From Deltaproteobacteria bacterium (lineage in GTDB: Bacteria > Myxococcota_A > UBA9042 > PHBI01 > JACKFB01), in assembly GCA_020632695.1 (NCBI GenBank), contig JACKFB010000001.1:421517-485516 (forward strand): DNA of 64,000 nucleotides, written 5' to 3'. The position numbers and the translations under genes are program-made. Numbering within the stretch: position 1 is the first letter of the stretch; each line of letters opens with the position of its first letter. This document shows positions 16,263-26,000 of this stretch, one piece after another. The notes beneath the pieces were generated by a model. It ran no database searches. It was not told where the DNA came from and worked only from the letters and a program-made list of their open reading frames with translations.

Positions 16263-19200
16263 ATGAACTCCTCGATCTCGCGTGTCATCGGCGCCTCGCC
16301 CTTCGGGGAGCCCGATCTCCGCCTCGTGAGCGCGGTTGCCCGCGCCGGAGCGCTGGGACTGCTGGACCTGGGAACTTGCGGCCGCGCGACGACCGTGGCG
16401 CTGGCCGAGCTGGCCCGGATCGCTCCGGCTGGGGGTTTCGGCGTCCGGGTGCGCCCTGGCACCAGCGTCCCGACCTTGCCCGAGGCCGCCCGCGTGGTCG
16501 TGATCCAGGCCGGCCAACCGCTCGAGCCCTTCCGGGACCGCACCGTGCTGGTGCAGGTCACCAACCTGACCGAAGCCCAGGCCGCCGAGGCCGCGGGCGC
16601 CGACGGGCTCATCGCCAGCGGCTCCGAGTCCGCCGGCCGCGTCGGCGAGGAGTCGGCCTTCGTCCTGCTGCAGCGGCTGGCCCCGCGAGTCTCGTTGCCG
16701 ATCTGGCTGCAGGGCGGCATCGGCTGCCACACGGCGGCCGCGGCCGTCGCGGGCGGCGCCGCGGGCGTGGTCCTCGATGACGCCCTGGCGCTGGTACGCG
16801 AGTCCCAGACCCCGGTGGAGCTGGCCACCGCCCTGGCCGCCATGGACGGCAGCGAGACCGCCGTCATCGCCGGCCACCGCGTCTACGTCCGCCCCGACCT
16901 GCCGGGCGCCCGGCCCGACGTCGCAGGCCCCGCGGCCGACCGCGACGCCGCGCTGGCGCTCGTCGGCGGCACCGACCTCCGCACCCGCCTCGTCCCCATC
17001 GGACAGCTCGCCGCCGAGTCCGCGCACCTCGCCCGCCGCTACCCGACCGCCGCCGCCCTGTGCCGCGCGGTGGAGCTGGCCATCGACGAGCACCGTGCCA
17101 CCGCCGCCCGCCTCGGCGCGCTGGGCCCGGACGGCCCCCTGGCCCGGCAGTTCGGCACCCGCTACCCCATCGCCCAGGGGCCGATGACCCGCGTCAGCGA
17201 CCGCTCCGCCTTCGCCGACGCCGTCGCCACCGGCGGCGCGCTGCCCTTCGTGGCGCTGGCGCTGATGCGCGGGCGGCAGGTGCGCGCGCTCCTGGAGGAG
17301 ACCGCCGCGCGGCTGGGCGACCGCCCCTGGGGCGCCGGCATCCTGGGCTTCGTCCCGCCGGAGCTGCGCGAGGAGCAGCTCGAGGCCATCCTGGCCGTTC
17401 GCCCGCCCGTGGTGCTCATCGCCGGAGGCCGCCCCTCCCAGGCGCGCCCGCTCGAGGCCGTCGGCATCCAGACCTGGCTGCACGTCCCGTCGCCGGGGCT
17501 GCTGGAGCTCTACCTGAAGGATGGGGCGCGCCGCTTCATCTTCGAGGGGCGCGAGTGCGGCGGCCACGTGGGCCCACGCGCCAGCTTCCCGCTGTGGGAG
17601 CAACAGATCGCGAGGCTGCTGGCCAGCCCGCTGGTGGGCGAGGTCTCGGTGCTCTTCGCCGGCGGCATCCACGACGAGCGCTCGGCGGCGATGGTTGCGG
17701 CGATGGCAGCTCCGCTGTCTGCCCGAGGCGCCAAGGTCGGCGTGCTGATGGGCACCGCCTACCTCTTCACCGAGGAGGCCGTCGCCGCCGGCGCCATCCA
17801 GCCCGCCTTCCAGACCGAGGCGCTGCGCTGCGAGCAGACCGTGCTGTTGGAGACGGCGCCCGGGCACGCGACCCGCTGCGCGGAGACCGAGTTCGTGCGG
17901 GCCTTCCGCGCCGAGCGCGCGCGCCTCGAGGGCGAGGGGCTGCCGACCAAGGAGGTGTGGCAGCGCCTGGAGGAGCTGAACCTGGGGCGGCTGCGCATCG
18001 CGTCCAAGGGGCTGCGCCGCGAGGGCGCCGAGCTGGTCAGCGTCGACGAGGCGGGCCAGCTGCGCGACGGCATGTACATGATCGGCCAGGTGGCGGCGCT
18101 GCGCGACCGGGTCACCACCGTGGCCGAGCTGCACCGCCAGGTCAGCGAGGGCGGCGTGGCGCTGCTGCGCGACGGGGCGCCCGACCGGAGCGACGACGGG
18201 CCGGCGCCGGGCCCGATGGACGTGGCGATCATCGGCATGGCCTGCGTGTTCCCTGGCGCCGAGGACCTCGAGACCTACTGGGCCAACATCGTGGGCGGCG
18301 CCGACGCCATCACCGAGGTCTCGCCCGAGCGCTGGAACCCGGACGTCTACTGGGACCCGGAGTCGCACGGCGGCGACAAGACGCCCTCGAAGTGGGGCGG
18401 CTTCCTCGGGCCCATCCCCTTCGACCCGCTGACCTACGGCATCCCGCCGCGCTCGCTCAGCTCCATCGAGCCGGTGCAGCTCTTGAGCCTGGAGATGTCG
18501 CGCCGCGCGCTCGTCGACGCCGGCTACGGCGCGCGCGAGTTCGACCGCGAGAAGGTCGGCGTGGTCTTCGGCGCCGAGGCGGGCAACGAGCTGGCCGGCG
18601 CCTACGGGTTCCGCGCGGTGTTCCCGCAGCTCGCCGGCGAGCTGCCGGAGGCGCTGGACAAGCACCTGCCGCGCCTGACCGAGGACTCGTTCCCCGGCGT
18701 GCTCGCCAACGTCATCGCCGGGCGCGTCGCCAACCGCCTGGATCTGGGCGGCCCGAACTACACCGTCGACGCGGCCTGCGCCTCGTCGCTGGCCGCCGTG
18801 GACCTGGCCGTCAAGGAGCTGCTCACCGGGGCGGCCGACATGATGCTGTGCGGCGGCGCCGACCTGCACAACAGCATCAACGACTACCTGATGTTCGCCA
18901 GCGTGCACGCGCTGTCGCGCAAGGGCCGCTGCCGCACATTCGACAGCGAGGCCGACGGCATCACGCTGGGCGAGGGCTCCGCGGTGGTGGTGCTCAAGCG
19001 CCTGGCCGACGCGCAGCGCGACGGCGACCGCATCTACGCCGTGCTGGCGGGTGTGGGCGCGTCCAGCGACGGGCGCCACCTGGGGCTGACGGCGCCCCGC
19101 AAGGACGGGCAGAAGCGCGCCGTGGACCGCGCGTACCGCCGGGCGGGCCTGTCGCCGTCGGAGGTCGGCCTGGTCGAGGCCCACGGCACCGGGACGGTGG

Positions 19201-22200
19201 TCGGCGACAAGACCGAGCTGGCGACGCTCACCGAGACCTTCTCCGCCGCCGGGGCTGGGGCGCAGAGCTGCGCGCTGGGCTCGGTGAAATCGCAGATCGG
19301 CCACACCAAGTGCGCCGCCGGTCTGGCGGGCCTCATCAAGGCGGCGCTGGCCATCCACCGCGGCGTGCTGCCGCCGACCCTGCACGTCCAGTCGCCCAAC
19401 CCCTACTGGCAGCGGGAGCAGAGCCCCTTCGTCCTCCACAAGGAGGCCAGGCCCTGGGCCGATGCGCGCCGCCGCGCGGGCGTCAGCGCCTTCGGCTTCG
19501 GCGGCACCAACTACCACGCCGTGCTCACCGAGGCCCCCGACGCGTTGGACCCGGAGCAGGCGCTGGACGCCTGGCCGGCCGAGCTCTTCCTGTTCCGCGG
19601 CAAGGACCGCGAAGCCGCCACCCGCCGCCTCGACGCCGTCGCGCGCGCCCTGGCCGCCGACGAGCGCTGGCGCCTGCGGGACCTGGCCCGCACCATCTCG
19701 CTGGCCGGCGACGGCCCGGTGCAGGTGGCGGTGGTCGCGACCAGCGTGGACGACCTCAGCCAGAAGCTGGACGCCGCGCGGCGCTTCGAGCGCGACCCCC
19801 GCGGCGTCTTCGTGGCCGGCGAGGCCCCGGCCTTCGAGGCGGGCGCGCTGGCCTTCCTCTTCCCCGGCCAGGGCAGCCAGCGCCCGGGGATGCTGGCCGA
19901 TCTCTTCATCGCCTTCCCGCAGCTCCGCCGCTACCTGCGCCTGGGCGCGCCCTGGGCCGACCGGATGCTGCCCCCCGCCCCCATGAGCGCCGAGGAGGCC
20001 GCCGCCCAGTCCGCGGCCATCACCGACACCCGGGTCGCCCAGCCCACCCTGGGGATCGCGGGCCTCGCCATGGCGGACCTGCTCGGCACCCTCGGCGTGG
20101 AGCCGGCCCTGCTCGGCGGCCACAGCTACGGCGAGCTGGTGGCGCTGACCATCGGCGGCGCCATCGACCCCGACGACCTGCTGCCGCTCTCCGAGGCGCG
20201 CGGCGCGGCCATCCTCGAGGCCGCCGGCGACGACCCGGGCACCATGGCGGCCGTCGCGGCCTCCGCCGATCGGGTGATCGCCGCCCTGGGCGACGCGCCC
20301 GACATCGCCCTGGCCAACCAGAACGGCCCCGACCAGACCGTCATCTCCGGCCCCACCGCCGCGGTCGAGGCCGCCGTCGCGCGGCTGTCCTCCGCGGGCC
20401 TCAAGGCCAAGGCCATCCCCGTCGCCTGCGCCTTCCACAGCTCGGTCATCGCCGGCGCCCGGGAGCTCTTCGCCAGGGCCGTCTCCGGCGCGGCCATCGG
20501 CGCGCCCACCGCGACGGTCTACTCGAACACCACCGCCGAGCCGTACCCCACGGCGCCGGACGCCATCCGCGCGCGCCTGGCCGAGCACGTGGTCGAGCCG
20601 GTGCGCTTCGCTGCGCAGGTCGAGGCGATGTACGCCGCCGGCGCCCGCATCTTCGTCGAGGCCGGCCCTGGGCGGGTGCTCTCCGGGCTGGTGCGCTCGA
20701 TCCTCGGCGAGCGCCCGCACCTGGCCGTGGTCTGCGATCACCCGCGCCGTCACGGCCTGCACCAGCTCCAGATGGCGCTGGCCGAGCTGGCCACTGCCGG
20801 GGTCCCCATCGATGCCACCGCGCTGCACGCCGGCCGCGACTCGGCCATCGTGGAGCTGTCGCAGCCCTCGCCGCAGCGCATCCCGGCATCGGCCTGGCTG
20901 GTCGACGGCTTCCTCGCGCGGCCCGCCCACGGCGAGCTGCCCGAGAACTCGCTGCGCCCGACGCCGCACCCGCTGGTGGACGGCCTCGGCCAGGCGCCGG
21001 CCCAGCCCGCCCCCGGGGCGGAGCGCGACCAGGTCGTGATGCAGTACCTGGACTCGATGCGCCGCCTGGTCGACACCCAGCGCGAGGTGATGCTGGGCTA
21101 TCTGGGCGCCAGCCCTGTCCCGGCGCCCATCTACGACGCCATCAGCGCCGAGGTCGCCCCGCGCGCGGCCAACGCGGCGACGCCGGCGGTGGTCGCCTCC
21201 AGGACGGTGACCGAGACGGTGGTGGTGGCGGCCGCGCCCGCCGACGCGAAGGGGCTCTTGCTGGGCATCGTCAGCGAGCGCACCGGCTACCCCATCGAGA
21301 TGCTGGATCTGGACCTGGACCTCGAGGCCGACCTGTCCATCGACTCGATCAAGCGCATCGAGATCCTGGGGGCGCTGGGCGAGCGGATGGGACTGGGCGA
21401 CCGCGACGACAGCGAGCGCGACGCCGTCATCGAGCAGCTCGCCGCCGTCAAGACGCTGCGGGGCGTGCTCGAGTGGCTCGAGAAGAAGCCCGGCGCCGAC
21501 GAGGCCCCCCCGGCGGCTGAAGCGCTGGCCATCGAGGATGCCTCCGCCGAGCAGGACCCGGTCGTCCCCGAGGGCGTGGTGCGCTTCACGCTCACGGTGG
21601 AGGAGGCGCCGCCGAGCCGCAGCTCGCGTTCGCGGGTGAGCGGGCGACGGGTCGCCGTGACCACCGACGGGCACGGGGTCGGCGAGGCGCTGGTGCGGAA
21701 GCTCACCGAGGCTGGCGCCGACGCGCGGCTGGTGGCGCCCGACGCGCCGCTGGGCGCCGTGGACATGCTGGTGGACGTGGCGGCCCTGGACGGCGCCACC
21801 CCCGGCACGCACGCCAAGTCGCTCTTCGCGCGGACGCGCGAGGCGCTCGATGGCGGCGGACGGGCCCTGCTCTCGGCGACCGCCGGCGGCGGGCGCTTCG
21901 GGGCCGGGAACCAGGATCGCGGAGCCGCCGGATCGGGCGGCGCGGCCGGGCTGCTGAAGACCGTCGCCAAGGAGCGGGCGGACCTGCGCGTGTCGGTGGT
22001 GGACCTGGACCTGGCGCAGCCGGCGGAGACTTTGGCCGGGCAGCTCCTCGACGAGCTGTCGGCCGACGAGCCCCTCATCGAGGTCGGCTACCGCGGCGGC
22101 AAGCGGGTGCGCCGCAAGGTCGAGCCGCAGTCGCTCAACGGCCACACGCCCCGCGAGAGCCTGTCGGACAACCCGGTCATCGTCATCACCGGCGGCGCCC

Positions 22201-23024
22201 GCGGCATCACCGCCCGCATCGCCACGGCCCTGGCCGAGCGTGGTCCCTGCCGCCTCGAGCTCATCGGTCGCTCGCCGCTACCCGACGCCGACACGCTGGT
22301 CGACCCGGCGCTGACCGAGGCGCGGGACCGCAAGGGCGTGCGGCGCGTGCTGGTGGACAGCGGGCTCTACTCCAGCCCGCGCGAGATCGAGGCCGAGGCG
22401 GCCCGGGTGATGGCCGCCCGCGAGATCCTCGAGACCCTCGACGCCATCCGCAGCGCCGGCGCCGAGGTGGTCTACCACGCCTGCGACGTGCGCGACGCCG
22501 AGGCGCTGGGAGCCGTCATCGCTGACGTCTACGCGCGCCACGGCCGCCTGGACGGCGTCATCCATGGCGCCGGCGTGCTCGAGGACAAGCTGCTCGCCCA
22601 GAAGACGCCGGAGTCCTTCGGGCGCGTGTTCGACACCAAGGTCCAGGGCGCGCTCACCTTGCTGCAGAGCCTGCGCGGCCCGGCCGAGTTCGTCGTGTTC
22701 TTCGGCAGCGTCGCCGGAGCATTCGGCAACCGCGGACAGGTCGACTACGCCGCCGCCAACGACGCGCTGGACAAGCTGGCCCTGCACCTGGCGTCGCTGC
22801 CCGCGTCCGAGCGCCCCGCCCGCCGCGTGCTCTCCATCGACTGGGGCCCGTGGGCCGGCGCCGGCATGGTCACCCCCGAGCTGGAGCGCGAGTACGCCCG
22901 CCGCGGCATCGGGCTCATCCCGCTGGAGGCCGGCGTCGAGGCCTTCATCGACGAGCTGATCCGCGGCGACGAGGCGGACGCCCAGATCATCCTGATGCGG
23001 GCGACGCCGGCGAGCATGCAATGA
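16263..23024 (+). CDS. Giant iterative synthase subunit: tandem PfaD-type reductase, KS-AT-ACP-KR
   Basis: 2253 aa. Residues about 1-640 hold two TIM-barrel units of the nitronate-monooxygenase/PfaD enoyl-reductase type; the second (from about 297) has the family's ECGGHVG near residue 431. The KS domain (652-1090) has C839, H974 and H1014. The AT (about 1198-1490) has GQG and S1288 in GHSYG, with CAFHS suggesting malonyl-CoA. There is one ACP with S1695 in DSIKRIEIL, the form seen in PUFA-synthase ACPs, then a structural subdomain and an SDR-type KR (TGGARGI about 1975; YAAAN). No DH is present; that activity is in the coupled partner. The ATG at 16263 has AGGGG upstream; 29 upstream codons are open but lack a better start. 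Iterative PUFA/secondary-lipid-type chemistry is inferred. Confidence 0.9.
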   Translation: MNSSISRVIGASPFGEPDLRLVSAVARAGALGLLDLGTCGRATTVALAELARIAPAGGFGVRVRPGTSVPTLPEAARVVVIQAGQPLEPFRDRTVLVQVTNLTEAQAAEAAGADGLIASGSESAGRVGEESAFVLLQRLAPRVSLPIWLQGGIGCHTAAAAVAGGAAGVVLDDALALVRESQTPVELATALAAMDGSETAVIAGHRVYVRPDLPGARPDVAGPAADRDAALALVGGTDLRTRLVPIGQLAAESAHLARRYPTAAALCRAVELAIDEHRATAARLGALGPDGPLARQFGTRYPIAQGPMTRVSDRSAFADAVATGGALPFVALALMRGRQVRALLEETAARLGDRPWGAGILGFVPPELREEQLEAILAVRPPVVLIAGGRPSQARPLEAVGIQTWLHVPSPGLLELYLKDGARRFIFEGRECGGHVGPRASFPLWEQQIARLLASPLVGEVSVLFAGGIHDERSAAMVAAMAAPLSARGAKVGVLMGTAYLFTEEAVAAGAIQPAFQTEALRCEQTVLLETAPGHATRCAETEFVRAFRAERARLEGEGLPTKEVWQRLEELNLGRLRIASKGLRREGAELVSVDEAGQLRDGMYMIGQVAALRDRVTTVAELHRQVSEGGVALLRDGAPDRSDDGPAPGPMDVAIIGMACVFPGAEDLETYWANIVGGADAITEVSPERWNPDVYWDPESHGGDKTPSKWGGFLGPIPFDPLTYGIPPRSLSSIEPVQLLSLEMSRRALVDAGYGAREFDREKVGVVFGAEAGNELAGAYGFRAVFPQLAGELPEALDKHLPRLTEDSFPGVLANVIAGRVANRLDLGGPNYTVDAACASSLAAVDLAVKELLTGAADMMLCGGADLHNSINDYLMFASVHALSRKGRCRTFDSEADGITLGEGSAVVVLKRLADAQRDGDRIYAVLAGVGASSDGRHLGLTAPRKDGQKRAVDRAYRRAGLSPSEVGLVEAHGTGTVVGDKTELATLTETFSAAGAGAQSCALGSVKSQIGHTKCAAGLAGLIKAALAIHRGVLPPTLHVQSPNPYWQREQSPFVLHKEARPWADARRRAGVSAFGFGGTNYHAVLTEAPDALDPEQALDAWPAELFLFRGKDREAATRRLDAVARALAADERWRLRDLARTISLAGDGPVQVAVVATSVDDLSQKLDAARRFERDPRGVFVAGEAPAFEAGALAFLFPGQGSQRPGMLADLFIAFPQLRRYLRLGAPWADRMLPPAPMSAEEAAAQSAAITDTRVAQPTLGIAGLAMADLLGTLGVEPALLGGHSYGELVALTIGGAIDPDDLLPLSEARGAAILEAAGDDPGTMAAVAASADRVIAALGDAPDIALANQNGPDQTVISGPTAAVEAAVARLSSAGLKAKAIPVACAFHSSVIAGARELFARAVSGAAIGAPTATVYSNTTAEPYPTAPDAIRARLAEHVVEPVRFAAQVEAMYAAGARIFVEAGPGRVLSGLVRSILGERPHLAVVCDHPRRHGLHQLQMALAELATAGVPIDATALHAGRDSAIVELSQPSPQRIPASAWLVDGFLARPAHGELPENSLRPTPHPLVDGLGQAPAQPAPGAERDQVVMQYLDSMRRLVDTQREVMLGYLGASPVPAPIYDAISAEVAPRAANAATPAVVASRTVTETVVVAAAPADAKGLLLGIVSERTGYPIEMLDLDLDLEADLSIDSIKRIEILGALGERMGLGDRDDSERDAVIEQLAAVKTLRGVLEWLEKKPGADEAPPAAEALAIEDASAEQDPVVPEGVVRFTLTVEEAPPSRSSRSRVSGRRVAVTTDGHGVGEALVRKLTEAGADARLVAPDAPLGAVDMLVDVAALDGATPGTHAKSLFARTREALDGGGRALLSATAGGGRFGAGNQDRGAAGSGGAAGLLKTVAKERADLRVSVVDLDLAQPAETLAGQLLDELSADEPLIEVGYRGGKRVRRKVEPQSLNGHTPRESLSDNPVIVITGGARGITARIATALAERGPCRLELIGRSPLPDADTLVDPALTEARDRKGVRRVLVDSGLYSSPREIEAEAARVMAAREILETLDAIRSAGAEVVYHACDVRDAEALGAVIADVYARHGRLDGVIHGAGVLEDKLLAQKTPESFGRVFDTKVQGALTLLQSLRGPAEFVVFFGSVAGAFGNRGQVDYAAANDALDKLALHLASLPASERPARRVLSIDWGPWAGAGMVTPELEREYARRGIGLIPLEAGVEAFIDELIRGDEADAQIILMRATPASMQ

Positions 23025-26000
23025 CGCGGCGCTCGGGGGCGCCGGCCAGCAACGAGCCCGACGGCGGCGTCGCGATCATCGGCATGGGCTGCGTGTTCCC
23101 GGGCGCCGCCGACCTCGAGACGTACTGGCAGAACATCGAGAGCGGCTTCGACGCCATCTCCGACGTGCCGGGCGCGCGCTGGGACCCGGTCTATTACGAC
23201 CCCGACTCCAGCGCCGCCGACCGCTTCTACTGCAAGCGCGGCGGCTTCGTGGACGGGCTGGTCAGCTTCGACGCGCTGGGCTTCGGCGTGATGCCGGTGG
23301 CCGCCCGCGGCGCAGAGCCCGACCAGCTCGTCGCGCTGGAGGTGGCCTCGCGCGCCCTGGCCGACGCCGGCTACGACAAGCGCCCCTTCGCCCGCGACCG
23401 CACGGCCGTGATGCTGGGCCGCGGCAACTACATCGGCGCCGGGATGACGCGCCTCGAGCAGCACGTGCGCACGGCCGAGCAGCTCGTGACGGCGCTGCGC
23501 GTGCTGATCCCGACCCTGGGCGAGGCCGACCTGGCCCGGGTGAAGGCCGAGTTCCAGTCCAAGCTCGGCGGCTACGGCGCCGATACGGCCATCGGTCTGG
23601 TGCCCAACCTGACGGCCTCGCGCATCGCCAACCGTCTGGATCTGCACGGGCCCGCCTACACGGTCGACGCGGCCTGCGCCAGCGCCCTGGTGGCGGTGGA
23701 CCAGGCGGTGAGCGAGCTGGCCTCGGGCCGCGTGGACATGGCGCTGGCGGGCGGCATCCACCTCTCGCACGACGTGGCGTTCTGGTCGGTGTTCTGCCAG
23801 CTCGGCGCGCTCAGCAGGAACCAGCAGATCCGGCCCTTCGACCGCCGCGCCGACGGCCTGCTCATCGGCGAGGGCACCGGGGTGGTGGTGCTCAAGCGCC
23901 TGGCGGACGCCGAGCGCGACGGCGACCGCATCTACGCCGTCGTCCGCGGCACCGGCACCGCCAGCGACGGGCGGGCCTCGAGCCTGATGGTCCCGCGGGT
24001 GGACGGCCAGCGCATGGCGCTCGAGCGTGCCTGGGGCGCCGCCGGCCTCGACCCGGCCACCGTGGGGCTCATCGAGGCGCACGGCACGGCCACGCCGGTC
24101 GGCGACCAGGCCGAGATCGAGACCCTGCGAGCCTTCTTCGGGCCACCCGAAGAGGGCGCCCCCCGCGCGGGCCTGGGCTCGGTGAAGTCGATGATCGGCC
24201 ACGCCATGCCTGCCGCCGGCATCGCCGGGCTCATCAAGGCGGCCATGGCCGTCTACCGCCGCACCCTGCCGCCGACGCTCCATGCCGAGGAGCCGCTGCC
24301 GGCCATCGCCCACACCCGCTTCCGCCTCATCGCCGAGGCCGAACCCTGGGTGTCGCGCACCGGCTCGCTCCGCGCCGGCGTCAACGCCTTCGGGTTCGGC
24401 GGCATCAACGCCCACGTGGTGCTCGAGTCCCACGGCGAGGTCTCGCGCCGCCGCCGTCCGGTGCCCGTGGGCGCCCACGTCGAGCCCATCCTGCTGCTGG
24501 CCGCCGCCGATCCGTCGGCCCTGGTGGCGCTGCTCGACGCGCACCCCGCCCCCAACCAGGTCCACGGCACCGGCCCCTGCCGCCTGGCGCTCACCGACCC
24601 GACGCCGGCCCGGCGCGCGCAGGCCCGCGAGGTCATCGCTGCGGGCGAGGCCCGCGCCGGCCGCGACGGGCTCTGGTTCTCCCCCGAGGGCCTGCTCAGC
24701 CGCGGCGGTCGGCTGGCCTTCATGTTCCCCGGCGTCGAGGCCGACTTCGACCCGAAGATCGCCGACATCGCCGAGCACTTCGGCCGCCCTGCGCCCGTGT
24801 TCGAGGCCGGCACCGCGCTCGAGGCCCAGGGCGCCAGCGTGGTCGCCACCGGCAGGCTCCTGGCGGAGCTGCTCGGCGAGGTGGGCCTCCGCCCCGACAT
24901 GCTGGCCGGCCACTCGGTGGGCGAGTGGGCGGGGATGCTGGCGGCCGGGATCATGCCCGCCGACGAGTTCGAGGCCTTCTTCGCCGAGATGACGCCCGGC
25001 ACCCTCGAGGTGCCGCCGGTGGTCTTCATCGCCGCCGGCGCCTCGGCAGAGCGCGTGCAGGCCGCGGTGGCTGGCGGCGTCGGGGACACGGGCATCGCCA
25101 GCCTGCACCTGAGCCACGACAACTGCCCGCACCAGTCGATCCTCTGCGGCTCCGAGGCCGCCGCCGCCCTGGCCATGCCGCGCCTGAAGGCCGCCCGCAT
25201 CCTGGCCCGCGAGCTGCCCTTCCGCTCCGGCTTCCACTCGCCCGAGCTGGCCCCGTACCTGGAAGCCCACCGTGGCAACCTGGCCCGCTTCGGCTTCCGG
25301 GCGGCGACCATCCCGCTGTGGTCCGCCACCACCTGCGCCGAGTATCCGGCGGAGCACGACGCCATCAGCGCGCTGGCGCTGGAGCACCTGGTCAAGCCGG
25401 TGCGCTTCCGCGAGCTCACCGAGGCGATGTACGAGGCGGGCGCGCGGGTCTTCGTCCAGCTCGGCAGCGGCAGCCTGGTCGGCTTCGTCGACGATACCCT
25501 CCGCGGCCGGCCGCACCTCACCGCGTCCACGGCCGCCCCGCGCCGCTCGGGCATGGACCAGCTCCGCCGCGTCGCCGCCATGCTCTTCGTCGAGGGCGCG
25601 TCCCCCGACTTCGGGCGTCTGGGGCTGTCCCCGCCGCGGGAGGGCCGCTCGCGCCCCGGCCTGATGGCGCTGGAGCTGGGCGTCCCGCTGGTGCACCTGG
25701 ACACGCCGCTCGACCTGGCGCCGAGCGCGCGTCCGAGCACGTCGGAGACCGCGGACCCGGTGCGCGCCGCCTTCGACCGCGTGCTCCGCCAGGTCCAGGA
25801 CGCCCAGGCCGCCGTCGGGCGCGCCTTCGAGTCCGGGCCCCAGCCCCGCGCCGCGGCGCCCGCTGCCGGCCCGCCCGCGCCCGAGGCCCCCGCCAGCCAG
25901 GTCCAGCGCCGCCACCTGTCAGTGCGCACCGACCCCTACCTGATGGGGCACTGCCTCATCCCGCAGCCGCCCGACTGGCCCGTCGTCTCCGACCGCAACC

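Noticed and set aside
16248..22145. A 1965-codon open frame on the minus strand opposite the first synthase gene, and similar long antisense frames elsewhere (for example opposite metH at 42218-44833 and the EGF-repeat gene at 51649-54576)
   Set aside because: In DNA this GC-rich, stop codons are rare in several frames. The translations are low-complexity Arg/Ala/Gly/Val-rich with no domain, while the plus strand has clear catalytic motifs.
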